Assembly (NCBI RefSeq): GCF_002855495.1
Contig: NZ_PKRO01000012.1
Span: 1 to 64,000 of the forward strand
Source of the DNA: Porphyrobacter sp. TH134
GTDB taxonomy: Bacteria; Pseudomonadota; Alphaproteobacteria; Sphingomonadales; Sphingomonadaceae
Direction: 5' to 3'
DNA: 64,000 bases
Of this stretch, positions 43,146 to 51,431 are shown piece by piece (position 1 is the stretch's first letter; each line of letters starts with the position of its first letter). The notes beneath the pieces were generated by a model. It had not been told where the DNA came from. It worked only from the letters and a program-made list of their open reading frames with translations, and made no database searches. The position numbers were made by a program, and so were the translations under genes.

Positions 43146-44243
43146 ATGAATTTCGACCTGTCCGAGGAACAGGAAATGTTTGTGACCTCGGTGGAGCGCT
43201 TCGCCGCGCCCATTGATGTCGAGTGGCGGCGGCGCCTGCGCCTTTCGCCCACCGGCTATGACGCAAAGCGTTGGCACACCCTTGCCGAGCTGGGCATGAT
43301 CGCGCTGGCTGCCAGCGAGGATGCAGGCGGCATGGGCGGCTCGGCAGTGGACCTTGCGCTGGTGTGCGAAGCGATCGGCAAGGCCAATGCGCCCGACCCC
43401 TTGCTTGAACATGGCATCCTCCCCGCTCTGCTGCTGGAGCGCGGGCAGGCGGACGATGTGCTGGCCAAAGATGCTTTGGAAGGCGTGCTGTCCGGCACGA
43501 CCCTTGCGACCTTGGCGTGGACCGAACGGGGGCAACGCTACAGCATCAAGGCCAAGGGGATGAAGGCCGAACAGGGCGCGGATGGCTTCACTCTCACCGG
43601 CGAGAAGACGATGGTGATGGGCGCGCTGCTAGCCGATCTGTTCATCGTGACCGCCGACCTTGACGGCGAGACTGCGTGCTTGCTGGTGCCGAAGGACGCC
43701 CCTGGTCTGGACGTGCGCGCCTATCGCTTGGCTGACGGCAGCATCGCGGGCGAAATCAAGCTCACCCGCACGCCTGCCAGCGCACGGCTCATGCTGGACA
43801 GAGCGGCGCTCGATGCCATCATTGCTGACGTCCGGTTGTATGCGGCGGCCGAAATGGTCGGCCTCGGCCAGCGCCTTTTGGACGATACGCTGGCTTACGT
43901 GAAAGAGCGCGAACAGTTCGGCGTAGCGATCGGATCTTTTCAGGCCTTGCAGCACCGGTTGGTCGATTGCTACGCCCGCGAAGAACAATCCCGTTCAATG
44001 CTTTACCGCGCAGCATTGACCGACAGGGGCGACGCCGAAAAGTGGCAGCGCGCCGCCGCCGGGGCCAAGGCCTATATCGGCGAAAACGTCGATGCCATCG
44101 CCCGCGAGGCGGTGCAGATGCACGGCGGCATGGGGATCACCGATGAACTGGCCATCGGCCATGCACTGAAGCGCGTGCTGGTGCTCGCCCGCCTGTTTGG
44201 CGATGTTGACACCGTGCTTGCGGAATATGCGCTCGCAGCGTGA
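43146..44243 (+). CDS. Acyl-CoA dehydrogenase 1 (short, FadE-like)
   Basis: This 365-aa FAD acyl-CoA dehydrogenase has an N-terminal helical domain (EEQEMFVTSVERF), a shortened middle beta domain (TLTGEKTMVMG-like, about 140-160) and a C-terminal helical domain with REAVQMHGGMGITDEL (about 319-334). The size is smaller than typical ACADs, resembling subunits of heteromeric alpha2beta2 ACADs known from steroid side-chain degradation. It may pair with the ACAD at 47441-48649. It oxidises a CoA thioester to its enoyl-CoA. Confidence 0.88.
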   Translation: MNFDLSEEQEMFVTSVERFAAPIDVEWRRRLRLSPTGYDAKRWHTLAELGMIALAASEDAGGMGGSAVDLALVCEAIGKANAPDPLLEHGILPALLLERGQADDVLAKDALEGVLSGTTLATLAWTERGQRYSIKAKGMKAEQGADGFTLTGEKTMVMGALLADLFIVTADLDGETACLLVPKDAPGLDVRAYRLADGSIAGEIKLTRTPASARLMLDRAALDAIIADVRLYAAAEMVGLGQRLLDDTLAYVKEREQFGVAIGSFQALQHRLVDCYAREEQSRSMLYRAALTDRGDAEKWQRAAAGAKAYIGENVDAIAREAVQMHGGMGITDELAIGHALKRVLVLARLFGDVDTVLAEYALAA

Positions 44244-44269
44244 ACCGCGGGCCTGAGGGGAGCTGAACG

Positions 44270-44695
44270 ATGGGCGAAAAGATCGACCCGAACCTGTGGA
44301 GCGACGGGCCGCAGCCGCAGCTTATGGGCGGCAAGTTACCGTCGGGCCAGATCGTCTTCCCGATGCCGGTCGGCGATGCCGCGCAAGGCGTAGAGCCCCA
44401 CAAGCTGTCGCGCCGCGGCACGCTGTGGTCGTGGACCTCACAGGGGTTCCTGCCGAAGGAGCCTTACGAAGGCCCCGGCAGCGGCCCCGGTGAAGGCCCG
44501 CCCGATTTCCAGCCGTTCCTGATCGGCTATGTCGAGCTGCCGGGCGAGGTGATCGTCGAAAGCCGGATCGTCGATGCGCGGCTGGAAGACCTCCACCTTG
44601 GCATGGAGCTTGAGTTCTGCGTCGTGCCCTTCAACGCGCGCTACGACACCTTCGCCTTCCGTCCCGTTGCCGCAGCAGAAAGTCAGGCCGCATGA
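44270..44695 (+). CDS. DUF35-type OB-fold protein without zinc-ribbon cysteines
   Basis: This 141-aa protein matches the C-terminal OB-fold of the DUF35/ChsH2-like family (FLIGYVELPGEVIVESRIVD, then LGMELEFCVVPF). The N-terminal part that usually holds two Cys-x2-Cys pairs reads GGKLPSGQIVFPMPVGD and has no cysteines, so zinc is not bound. DUF35 proteins act as obligate partners of thiolase-like enzymes; the gene overlaps the thiolase-like gene by ATGA, as expected. A GAGGGGAG site precedes the ATG. Confidence 0.83.
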   Translation: MGEKIDPNLWSDGPQPQLMGGKLPSGQIVFPMPVGDAAQGVEPHKLSRRGTLWSWTSQGFLPKEPYEGPGSGPGEGPPDFQPFLIGYVELPGEVIVESRIVDARLEDLHLGMELEFCVVPFNARYDTFAFRPVAAAESQAA

Positions 44696-45858
44696 GCGAG
44701 AATGTCTATATCATCGGCGCAGGCATCCACCCCTTCGGGCGCACAGACGGCCGGTCAGGCCGCGAGCAGGGGGTCTATGCGGTGCGCGAGGCCTTGGGCG
44801 ATGCGGGGCTCGAATGGCCCGATATCGAGTGCGCCTATGGCGGCAGCGCGGCGGCGGGCAATGCCGACATCATGGTCAACGAGCTGGGCCTCACCAGCCT
44901 GCCGTTCACCAACGTGGCGAACGGCTGCGCCACCGGCGGCAGCGCGCTCGCCGCCTCGCAGCAGGCGATTGCGAGCGGGATGTATGATCTCGCGCTGGCG
45001 GTGGGCTTCGACAAGCACCCGAGGGGCGCGTTCAACGCCAAGCCTGCCGATTACGGCCTGCCCGAATGGTACGGTCAGACGGGCATGATGCTGACCACGC
45101 AGTTCTTCGCGCTCAAGATCCAGCGCTACATGCAACTCCACGGCATCAGCCGCACGACGCTGGGCCGCGTCGCCGAAAAGGCCTTTCGCAACGGAACGAT
45201 CACGCCCCACGCATGGCGGCGCAGCCCGGTCGATCTCGACACGATCATGAATGCGCCGATGATCAATGACCCGCTGACGAAGTATATGTTCTGCTCGCCG
45301 GCCGAGGGCGCGGTGGCGCTGATCCTCGCGTCCGAGAAGAAAATGCGGGAACTGGGCGCAGACGGGGTGAAGATCCGCGCGGTGTCGGTGAAGACCCGCC
45401 CACCCAATTCGTTCGAGGTGTTCCAGGCCAGCATCAGCATCGAAGAAGGCGGCAAGCCCACGGTCCTCGCCTCCAAGGCGGCGTTCGAGAAGGCCGGGAT
45501 CGGGCCGGAGGACATCTCCGTCGCGCAATTGCAGGACACCGAGAGCGGCGCGGAAATCATGCACATGGCCGAAAACGGCTTCTGCAAGGACGGCGAGCAG
45601 GAGGAATGGCTCGCCAATGGCTGGACCGAGATCGGGGGCGGGAAGCTGCCCGTGAACACCGATGGCGGGTGCCTTGCCTGCGGGGAGCCGATTGGCGCTT
45701 CGGGCCTGCGACAGGTCTATGAAAACGTGACCCAGCTGCGCGGCCGCGCGGGTGAGCGACAGGTGCCCGAAAAGAATGGGCGCAAGGTGAGGTTCGGCTA
45801 CTCCCACGTCTACGGCGCCCCCGGCCTGTCCGGCGTCGCGATTCTGGAACGCGAATGA
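44692..45858 (+). CDS. Thiolase-like (SCP-x/Ltp type) protein, altered active site
   Basis: This 388-aa thiolase-fold protein keeps the nucleophile position (Cys79 in NGCATGGSA). The usual GHPxGATG histidine is replaced by Glu332 (GEPIGASG), and the C-terminal Cys-Gly-Gly motif is replaced by GAPGLSG. Such changes occur in Ltp2-like aldolases that work with a DUF35 partner in steroid side-chain removal. It overlaps the OB-fold gene upstream and the SDR gene downstream, both by ATGA. Either a thiolase variant or a retro-aldolase; aldolase is the better guess. Confidence 0.87.
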   Translation: MSENVYIIGAGIHPFGRTDGRSGREQGVYAVREALGDAGLEWPDIECAYGGSAAAGNADIMVNELGLTSLPFTNVANGCATGGSALAASQQAIASGMYDLALAVGFDKHPRGAFNAKPADYGLPEWYGQTGMMLTTQFFALKIQRYMQLHGISRTTLGRVAEKAFRNGTITPHAWRRSPVDLDTIMNAPMINDPLTKYMFCSPAEGAVALILASEKKMRELGADGVKIRAVSVKTRPPNSFEVFQASISIEEGGKPTVLASKAAFEKAGIGPEDISVAQLQDTESGAEIMHMAENGFCKDGEQEEWLANGWTEIGGGKLPVNTDGGCLACGEPIGASGLRQVYENVTQLRGRAGERQVPEKNGRKVRFGYSHVYGAPGLSGVAILERE

Positions 45859-46628
45859 CGGGTCGGATGCAGGGCAAGGTCGCGCTGGTTTCAGGCGGCG
45901 CGGAGGGGATCGGCGAGGCGGTCGCACGGCTGATCGTGGCCGAGGGCGGCAGCGTGATGCTCGGCGATGTGCAGCTGGAAAAGGCGCAAGGCTTGGCCGC
46001 TGAACTGGGTGAGCGGGCGGCGGCATGCCTGCTCGATGTGCGTCACCTCGCGCAATGGGAGGCCGCCGTCGCCGCCACCCTCTCGCGCTTCGGCAAGCTC
46101 ACGGTGCTCTGCAACATCGCGGGCATCTCCGAACCCGGTAATGTGCCCGATGGCGCGCTCGACGTGTGGGAGCGCACTATCGACATCAACCTCCACGGCC
46201 CCTTCTACGGGATGCGCGCCGCGATCCCGGCAATGGAGGCGAGCGGGGAGGCCTGCGCCATCGTCAACATCGGCTCGATGATCGCGATGCGCCCCGCGAG
46301 CTTCGTGGCGGCCTACTCAGCGTCCAAAACCGGCCTCAGAGGCCTCACGCAGTCCGTCGCGCTCGACCTTGCCGAACGCGGCCTGCCGATCCGCGTCAAC
46401 ATGGTCCACCCCGGCGCGATCCGCACGCCGATGTACAACCGTTACAAGTTCTCCGGCGCCGACACCCCTGAGAACATCGAGACCAATTTTGCCGCCACCC
46501 ACCCGATGAACCGCATCGGCGAGCCCGAGGAGGTTGCCCGCGCGGTGGTCTTCCTCGCCTCCGATGACGCGAGTTTCACCACTGGCTGCGATCTCACCGT
46601 CGACGGCGGCGGCAGCATCAGGAGCTGA
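45855..46628 (+). CDS. Short-chain dehydrogenase/reductase (catabolic locus SDR 4)
   Basis: This 257-aa classical SDR has GGAEGIG (14-20), NIAG at 87-90 and catalytic Ser141, Tyr154 and Lys158 (AYSASKTG). Asp38 (LGDVQ) after beta-2 indicates NAD. It is coupled by ATGA to the thiolase-like gene, so it may be the hydroxyacyl-CoA or alcohol dehydrogenase of the same degradation cycle. Its C-terminal TVDGGGSIRS is typical of 3-oxoacyl reductase-like and steroid-dehydrogenase-like SDRs. Confidence 0.92.
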   Translation: MTGRMQGKVALVSGGAEGIGEAVARLIVAEGGSVMLGDVQLEKAQGLAAELGERAAACLLDVRHLAQWEAAVAATLSRFGKLTVLCNIAGISEPGNVPDGALDVWERTIDINLHGPFYGMRAAIPAMEASGEACAIVNIGSMIAMRPASFVAAYSASKTGLRGLTQSVALDLAERGLPIRVNMVHPGAIRTPMYNRYKFSGADTPENIETNFAATHPMNRIGEPEEVARAVVFLASDDASFTTGCDLTVDGGGSIRS

Positions 46629-46629
46629 C

Positions 46630-47385
46630 ATGGCAGAGCAACCCGCCACCCGGATCGACGCGCATTTCATCGCCGCGGGCAAGTATCACGATATCGACTA
46701 CCCCCGGCTTGAAATCCTCAAGCTGCTGGCAGAGCACCCTCACATCCGCACCACCGTGGCGGCGGACTATTCGGGGCTCGAGCGGCTCGACCAGTGCCGC
46801 TTCCTCATCACCTATACCTGCGATCTGATGCCAACCCCGGAACAGGCCGCGCAGCTGAAAGCGTGGCTGGAGAAGGGCGGCAAGTGGATGGCGCTCCACG
46901 GCACCAACTCGATCCTCGTCTTCACGGCCGATGGGCTGGTGGATGCGCCTGACGATCGGCCCGACGTGATGGAAATGCTCGGCACGCAATTTGTCGCCCA
47001 CCCGCCGATCGACAAGTTCCCGGTCGAGGTCGTGAACAAGGATCACGAACTCACGCGCGGCATCGAGGATTTCGAAGTGGTGGACGAGCTCTACCTCTCC
47101 AAGACCACCGCGCCCATCGAAACCCTGATGCAGACCACCTTCGAAGGCGAGGCGACCGGTTTCACCCACAGCCAGTGGGACAAGACCACGGTCCCTATCG
47201 TTTATACGAGGGATATTGGCGCGGGACGCATAGTATACAACGCCTTGGGGCATTGCCGCGGGCATTATGATCTTCCGGGAATGGCCGATTTCTACCCGCA
47301 CAAGGAAATGTGCGCGTGGAATTATGATGTCTATTACGATCTGCTGCGGCGCACGATTGCGTGGGCCATGCGGGAGGGGAAGTGA
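46630..47385 (+). CDS. ThuA-like protein 2
   Basis: This 251-aa ThuA-domain protein has HDIDYPRLEILKLLAEHP, TCDLMPTPEQAAQLKAWLEKGGKWMALHGTNS and VVDELYLSK, ending with CRGHYDLPGMADFYPHKE. It is related to the ThuA-like protein at 40673-41440 but differs greatly, so the pair is not a recent duplication. The start lies one base after the SDR stop, within the same operon. The enzymatic role is unknown; a hydrolase or isomerase on a ring-derived intermediate is speculative. Confidence 0.83.
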   Translation: MAEQPATRIDAHFIAAGKYHDIDYPRLEILKLLAEHPHIRTTVAADYSGLERLDQCRFLITYTCDLMPTPEQAAQLKAWLEKGGKWMALHGTNSILVFTADGLVDAPDDRPDVMEMLGTQFVAHPPIDKFPVEVVNKDHELTRGIEDFEVVDELYLSKTTAPIETLMQTTFEGEATGFTHSQWDKTTVPIVYTRDIGAGRIVYNALGHCRGHYDLPGMADFYPHKEMCAWNYDVYYDLLRRTIAWAMREGK

Positions 47386-47440
47386 AGCTGGCCGGGGCTA
47401 AATGCCGTAGCTTGCGGTATCGCGAACGGGATTGATTGAC

Positions 47441-48649
47441 ATGGACATGGACTTCTCCCCCGAGGACATCGCCTTCCGCGAGGAAGTGCGCGCGTTCCTC
47501 GCCGACAACCTGCCCGAACGGCTGCGCGACGGCGCGCGCCGCACCCCCGGCGTGTTCGTCGAGCCCGATATCGGGATGGAATGGCACCGCATCCTCTACC
47601 GGCAAGGCTGGGTTGCCCCGCACTGGCCCAAGGAAGACGGCGGCACCGGCTGGACACCGACCCAGAAATTCATCTTCGAAAAGGAATGCGCGCTGGCCGG
47701 TGCACCCGCGCTTGCGATCCTCGGCCTGCGCCTCGTCGGCCCGGTGATCTGCGAATTCGGCACCCCCGAGCAGAAAGCGCGCTTCCTGCCCGGCATCCTG
47801 TCGGGTGACGATTACTGGTGCCAGGGATATTCCGAGCCCGGCAGCGGATCGGACCTTGCCAGCCTCAAGACCAGCGCGCGGCTGGAGGGCGATGAATACA
47901 TCATCAACGGCTCCAAGATCTGGACCACCCACGCCCACCACGCCGACTGGATCTTCGCTCTGGTGCGCACCGATGCGACCGTCAAGAAGCAGGCCGGGAT
48001 CAGCTTCCTGCTGGTGCCGATGGACCAGCCGGGCGTGTCGGTCACCCCGATCCATTCGATGTCAGGCGATCACGAAGTGAACGCGGTGTTCTTCACCGAT
48101 GCGCGCACCTCGGCCGACAATCGCATCGGGGCCGAGGGCGCCGGGTGGACCATCGCCAAGTTCCTGCTGGAGAACGAGCGCGGCGGATCATGCTATGCCC
48201 CGCGCCTGCTGCAATCCATCGGGCGGCTGGAGACGCTGGCGCAAAGCCAGCCTTCGGGCGTCAATGGCGCGATTGCGCATGACCCGCGCTTCCGCGACAA
48301 GCTCGCCCGTGTGCGGCTGGAAGCCGAGGCGCTGGAAGTGACCGAACTGCGCATCCTCGCCGAACTCGCCAAGGGCCGCGCGCCCGGACCGCAGACCTCG
48401 CTGGTGAAATTGCTCGGCTCGAATATCGGCCAGCAGGTCGATGTGCTCAGGCTCGAACTGCTTGGCCCCGACGCGCTGCAACTGCCGCTGGAGCGCCCGC
48501 TCTACGGCAACGAGGCGCCCGAACCCGTGGGCAGCGAATATGCCCAGACCGCGATGGGCAAATACCTCAACAACCGCGCCTCGACGATCTTCGGCGGCTC
48601 GGACGAGGTGCAGAAGAACATCATCGCCAAGACCGTGCTGGGGCTTTGA
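47441..48649 (+). CDS. Acyl-CoA dehydrogenase 2
   Basis: This 402-aa FAD acyl-CoA dehydrogenase has FAD-contact GYSEPGSGSDLASLKT (129-144), NGSKIWTTHAHHADW (156-170) and the C-terminal TIFGGSDEVQKNIIAK that binds the FAD of the partner subunit. The start was taken at MDMDFSPED; a TTG three codons earlier is possible. With ACAD 1 it may form a heteromeric enzyme like the FadE pairs of steroid degraders. It is the last gene before a palindromic element and follows ThuA-like 2 by 55 bases. Confidence 0.93.
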   Translation: MDMDFSPEDIAFREEVRAFLADNLPERLRDGARRTPGVFVEPDIGMEWHRILYRQGWVAPHWPKEDGGTGWTPTQKFIFEKECALAGAPALAILGLRLVGPVICEFGTPEQKARFLPGILSGDDYWCQGYSEPGSGSDLASLKTSARLEGDEYIINGSKIWTTHAHHADWIFALVRTDATVKKQAGISFLLVPMDQPGVSVTPIHSMSGDHEVNAVFFTDARTSADNRIGAEGAGWTIAKFLLENERGGSCYAPRLLQSIGRLETLAQSQPSGVNGAIAHDPRFRDKLARVRLEAEALEVTELRILAELAKGRAPGPQTSLVKLLGSNIGQQVDVLRLELLGPDALQLPLERPLYGNEAPEPVGSEYAQTAMGKYLNNRASTIFGGSDEVQKNIIAKTVLGL

Positions 48650-48655
48650 CTTAAT

Positions 48656-48780
48656 CTCCCCTCCCCCTGGGGAGGGGCCGGGGGTGGGGGCACCGCCCCT
48701 AGCGAAAGCAGACCCCCCATCCCAACCGTTGGCCCACCAGCGGGCCGCCTTCGGCTCCCCCCGTGGGGAAGGGCTTTTTG
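48656..48780. repeat. GC-rich palindromic intergenic element, family 5
   Basis: It begins with a perfect 9-bp hairpin at 48658-48677 (CCCCTCCCC and GGGGAGGGG around CT), followed by GGCCGGGGGTGGGG and, further on, CCCCCCATCCCAACC and TCCCCCCGTGGGGAAGGGC, which can pair with the first part. It separates ACAD 2 from the next SDR and could stop transcription. Confidence 0.7.
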
Positions 48781-48794
48781 CGAGGACACGACCA

Positions 48795-49697
48795 ATGGAC
48801 GCTTCGAAACTGATGTTCCGCGACGGGTTGATGGCGGGCGAGCGCATTCTCGTCACCGGCGGGGGCACGGGCCTCGGGCGCGAGATGGCCGAGGCGTTCC
48901 TGAAGCTGGGCGCGACCGTCTACATCTGCGGCCGCCGCCAGAACAAGCTGGATGAGACCGCAGCGGAACTGACCGCGCTGCATGGTGGGAAGATCGTCGG
49001 CATGGCCTGCGACATCCGCGATGCCGACGCGATCCATGCGATGGTGGACGCAATCTGGGCCGATGGCGGCGCGCTGACGGGCGTGGTCAACAACGCGGCC
49101 GGCAACTTCATCAGCCGCACCGAAGACCTGTCGGTGGGCGGCTTCAACGCCATTGCCGATATCGTGATGCGCGGCACGTTCTATGTCACGCTCGACATCG
49201 GCAAGCGGTTGATTGCCGAGAAGAAGCGCGCAAGCTTCCTGTCGATCCTTACCACCTGGGTGTGGTCGGGCAGCGCCTTCGTGGTGCCCTCGGCCATGTC
49301 GAAGACCGCGATCAACGCCATGACCCAGAGCCTCGCGACCGAGTGGGGCCGCTATGGCCTGCGCTTCAACGCCATCGCGCCGGGCCTCTTCCCGACCAAG
49401 GGCATGAGCGCGCGGCTGCATCCGGGCGGCGCGGGCGGCAATTCGGGCAACAGCCTGAACCCGATGGGCCGTGCGGGCGAGATGCACGAACTCGCCAATC
49501 TCGCGGTGTTCCTGATGGGCCCCGGCGCGGAATATGTGAACGGCCAGACCATCGCCATCGACGGCGCGGGCTTTCAGGCCAATGGCGGGACATTCTACCC
49601 GATGCTCAGCGCGCTCGGCGATGCCGAATGGGAGCAGATGCGCGCGATGATCAAGGGCACCAACGAGAAGGACAAGGCCGACCGGACGGTCGGTTAG
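48795..49697 (+). CDS. SDR of the 2,4-dienoyl-CoA reductase type (SDR 5)
   Basis: This 300-aa SDR has TGGGTGLG (21-28), NNAAG (99-103) and an EWGRYGLRFNAIAPG segment typical of peroxisomal/mitochondrial dienoyl-CoA reductases. Instead of Tyr-x3-Lys it has Ser166-x3-Lys170 (PSAMSK), matching Ser210/Lys214 of DECR1; the DECR Tyr199 position appears to be Trp here (by eye). Arg47-Arg48 favour NADPH. It likely reduces a dienoyl-CoA or related conjugated intermediate. Its stop overlaps the convergent kynU stop. The ATG follows a repeat element. Confidence 0.88.
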   Translation: MDASKLMFRDGLMAGERILVTGGGTGLGREMAEAFLKLGATVYICGRRQNKLDETAAELTALHGGKIVGMACDIRDADAIHAMVDAIWADGGALTGVVNNAAGNFISRTEDLSVGGFNAIADIVMRGTFYVTLDIGKRLIAEKKRASFLSILTTWVWSGSAFVVPSAMSKTAINAMTQSLATEWGRYGLRFNAIAPGLFPTKGMSARLHPGGAGGNSGNSLNPMGRAGEMHELANLAVFLMGPGAEYVNGQTIAIDGAGFQANGGTFYPMLSALGDAEWEQMRAMIKGTNEKDKADRTVG

Positions 49698-50917
49698 GTC
49701 ACCGCCGCGCGCTGGTTGAATTCTTCGCGCTGCCATTCACCGCTCGCCAGCACCTCGGCGAGGTGGCGGGCTGCGGCGGCCATGTCGGCGAAGCTCAGAT
49801 AGGCAGGCGCAAAGCCCAGCCGCAGCACATCGGGCGCGCGGAAATCACCGATCACGCCGCGCGCGATCAGGGCCTGGCAGATGGCGTAGGCCTCGGGGTG
49901 ACGGAAGGAGAGCTGACTGCCCCTGTCAGCGCTGCGCGCCGGGCTGACCTGTTCCAGCGTCACGTCATGCGCCATCAGGCTTTCAAGGAAGAACTCCGAC
50001 AGCGCCTGCGACTTTTCATACAATCGCGCCACGCCAATCTCTGCGATCAGATCCACGCCCACTTCCAGCGCCGCCAGTCCCAGTACCGGAGGCGTGCCGC
50101 ATTGCAGCCGGTCGATCCCCGGCGCGCCCTCGTAATCGTCATCGAAGGCGAACGGCGCAGCATGGCCGAACCAGCCGGTCAGCGGTTGCTGAAGGCTCGC
50201 CTGATGTCGCTCGGCGACAAAGGCAAAGGCCGGCGCGCCCGGCCCGCCGCACAGGTATTTGTAGCCGCAGCCCACCGCGAAGTCAGCATTTGCGCCGTTC
50301 AGATCAATCGGCAGCGCGCCGGTAGAATGCGACAGATCCCACAGCACCAGCGCGCCCGCCTCATGCGCGGCGCGGGTCAGGGCGGCCATGTCATGCAGCG
50401 CGCCGGTTTTGTAATGGGCGTGGGTGAGCATCAGCAGCGCGACATCGCTGTCCAGCGCCTCGGCCAGCCTGCCCCGCTCCGCCAGCCGCCGCGTGGCGAG
50501 GCCTTGCGCTTCCAACCCGGCGATCATGTAGAGATCGGTCGGGAAATTGCCCGGTTCGGACAGCACCGCCTTGCGGCCGGGCCGCATGGCAAGCGCCGCC
50601 GCGATCAGCTTGAACAGGTTCACGCTGGTGGAATCGCAGGCGATCACTTCGCCGGGCGCAGCGCCGATCAAGGGCGCAATCTTGGCCCCGACCCGGCCCG
50701 CGGCCGCAAACCATCCGGCGCTGTTCCATGACCGGATCAGCCCGTCGCCCCATTCATGCGCGATCACCTGCTGCAAGACCTGCGGTGTCGCAACGGGGAG
50801 CGCGCCGAGGGAATTGCCGTCGAGATAGATGATCCCTTGGGGCAAGGTAAATCGCGCGCGATAGGCTGCCAGCGCATCGGCAGCGTCACGCTCGCAGGCG
50901 CGGTCTTCGGGCGTCAT
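49694..50917 (-). CDS. kynU: Kynureninase
   Basis: This PLP enzyme cleaves L-kynurenine to anthranilate and alanine in tryptophan catabolism. The 407-aa length fits. Visible features are YLDGNSLGALP (31-41), NFPTDLY (124-130), WDLSHSTGALP (193-203) and the Schiff-base Lys220 in VGCGYKYLCGGPGAP. The start was chosen at MTPEDRAC, since the upstream 28 codons are not family-like. Its TAA overlaps the TAG of the convergent SDR by two bases. No other kyn gene is next to it. Confidence 0.94.
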   Translation of the reverse strand: MTPEDRACERDAADALAAYRARFTLPQGIIYLDGNSLGALPVATPQVLQQVIAHEWGDGLIRSWNSAGWFAAAGRVGAKIAPLIGAAPGEVIACDSTSVNLFKLIAAALAMRPGRKAVLSEPGNFPTDLYMIAGLEAQGLATRRLAERGRLAEALDSDVALLMLTHAHYKTGALHDMAALTRAAHEAGALVLWDLSHSTGALPIDLNGANADFAVGCGYKYLCGGPGAPAFAFVAERHQASLQQPLTGWFGHAAPFAFDDDYEGAPGIDRLQCGTPPVLGLAALEVGVDLIAEIGVARLYEKSQALSEFFLESLMAHDVTLEQVSPARSADRGSQLSFRHPEAYAICQALIARGVIGDFRAPDVLRLGFAPAYLSFADMAAAARHLAEVLASGEWQREEFNQRAAVT

Positions 50918-51002
50918 ATCGCAGTTCTCGCACAGGGAAGCTGGGGGGTGGCCATTCGGGGACTTATGGGCCGCACCTGTCGGGCTGCCAATCCCACGCA
51001 TG

Positions 51003-51431
51003 CTAGCCTTCGATCACGCGGGCCTCGGGGTGATGCTTGTCGATATGCTTGAGCAGAATTCTGAGGTTTTTCGTATTGGACCGGAACACCAGATCAAACG
51101 CATCGCCGACCAGCGGAATCGCACCGATCGCCGTATCGAACAGCACATTGGCGCCCATCCGGGCCAGCTTCCACTTCGGCAGACCCAGATTGCGCGCCTC
51201 CCACACGATATAGGCGCCCATTCCCGCGGTCATGATCTCGCCCAGCACCGGGACAAGCCCGACCAGCGCGTCGAGGCCGACCGGCATGTTGACGCCGGGA
51301 ATGGTGAAACTGCGCTCCAAAAGACGCTCTAAAGCAACAATGCGCGCGCGGACCGATGCGGCGTCGGCGCCGGTGGGCAAAACGAAGACCACAGGTTCAG
51401 GGCGGCGGGGGTATTGCGTGTCCATCCGCAT
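51003..51431 (-). CDS. DUF4112 domain membrane protein
   Basis: This 142-aa protein contains the DUF4112 core: FTIPGVNMPVGLDALVGLVPVLGEIMTAGMGAYIVW crossing residues about 41-76, then LARMGANVLFDTAIGAIPLVGDAFDLVFRSN. There are two Gly-rich hydrophobic segments. Function unknown. The start overlaps the previous gene (TAATG), so it is coupled to the binding lipoprotein gene; the ATG at 51425 is an alternative start. No strong ribosome binding site. Confidence 0.83.
   Translation of the reverse strand: MRMDTQYPRRPEPVVFVLPTGADAASVRARIVALERLLERSFTIPGVNMPVGLDALVGLVPVLGEIMTAGMGAYIVWEARNLGLPKWKLARMGANVLFDTAIGAIPLVGDAFDLVFRSNTKNLRILLKHIDKHHPEARVIEG

Noticed and set aside
41870-43252. 460-codon minus-strand frame opposite the P450
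   Set aside because: Antisense to a P450 with complete heme-binding motif; composition typical of a shadow frame.
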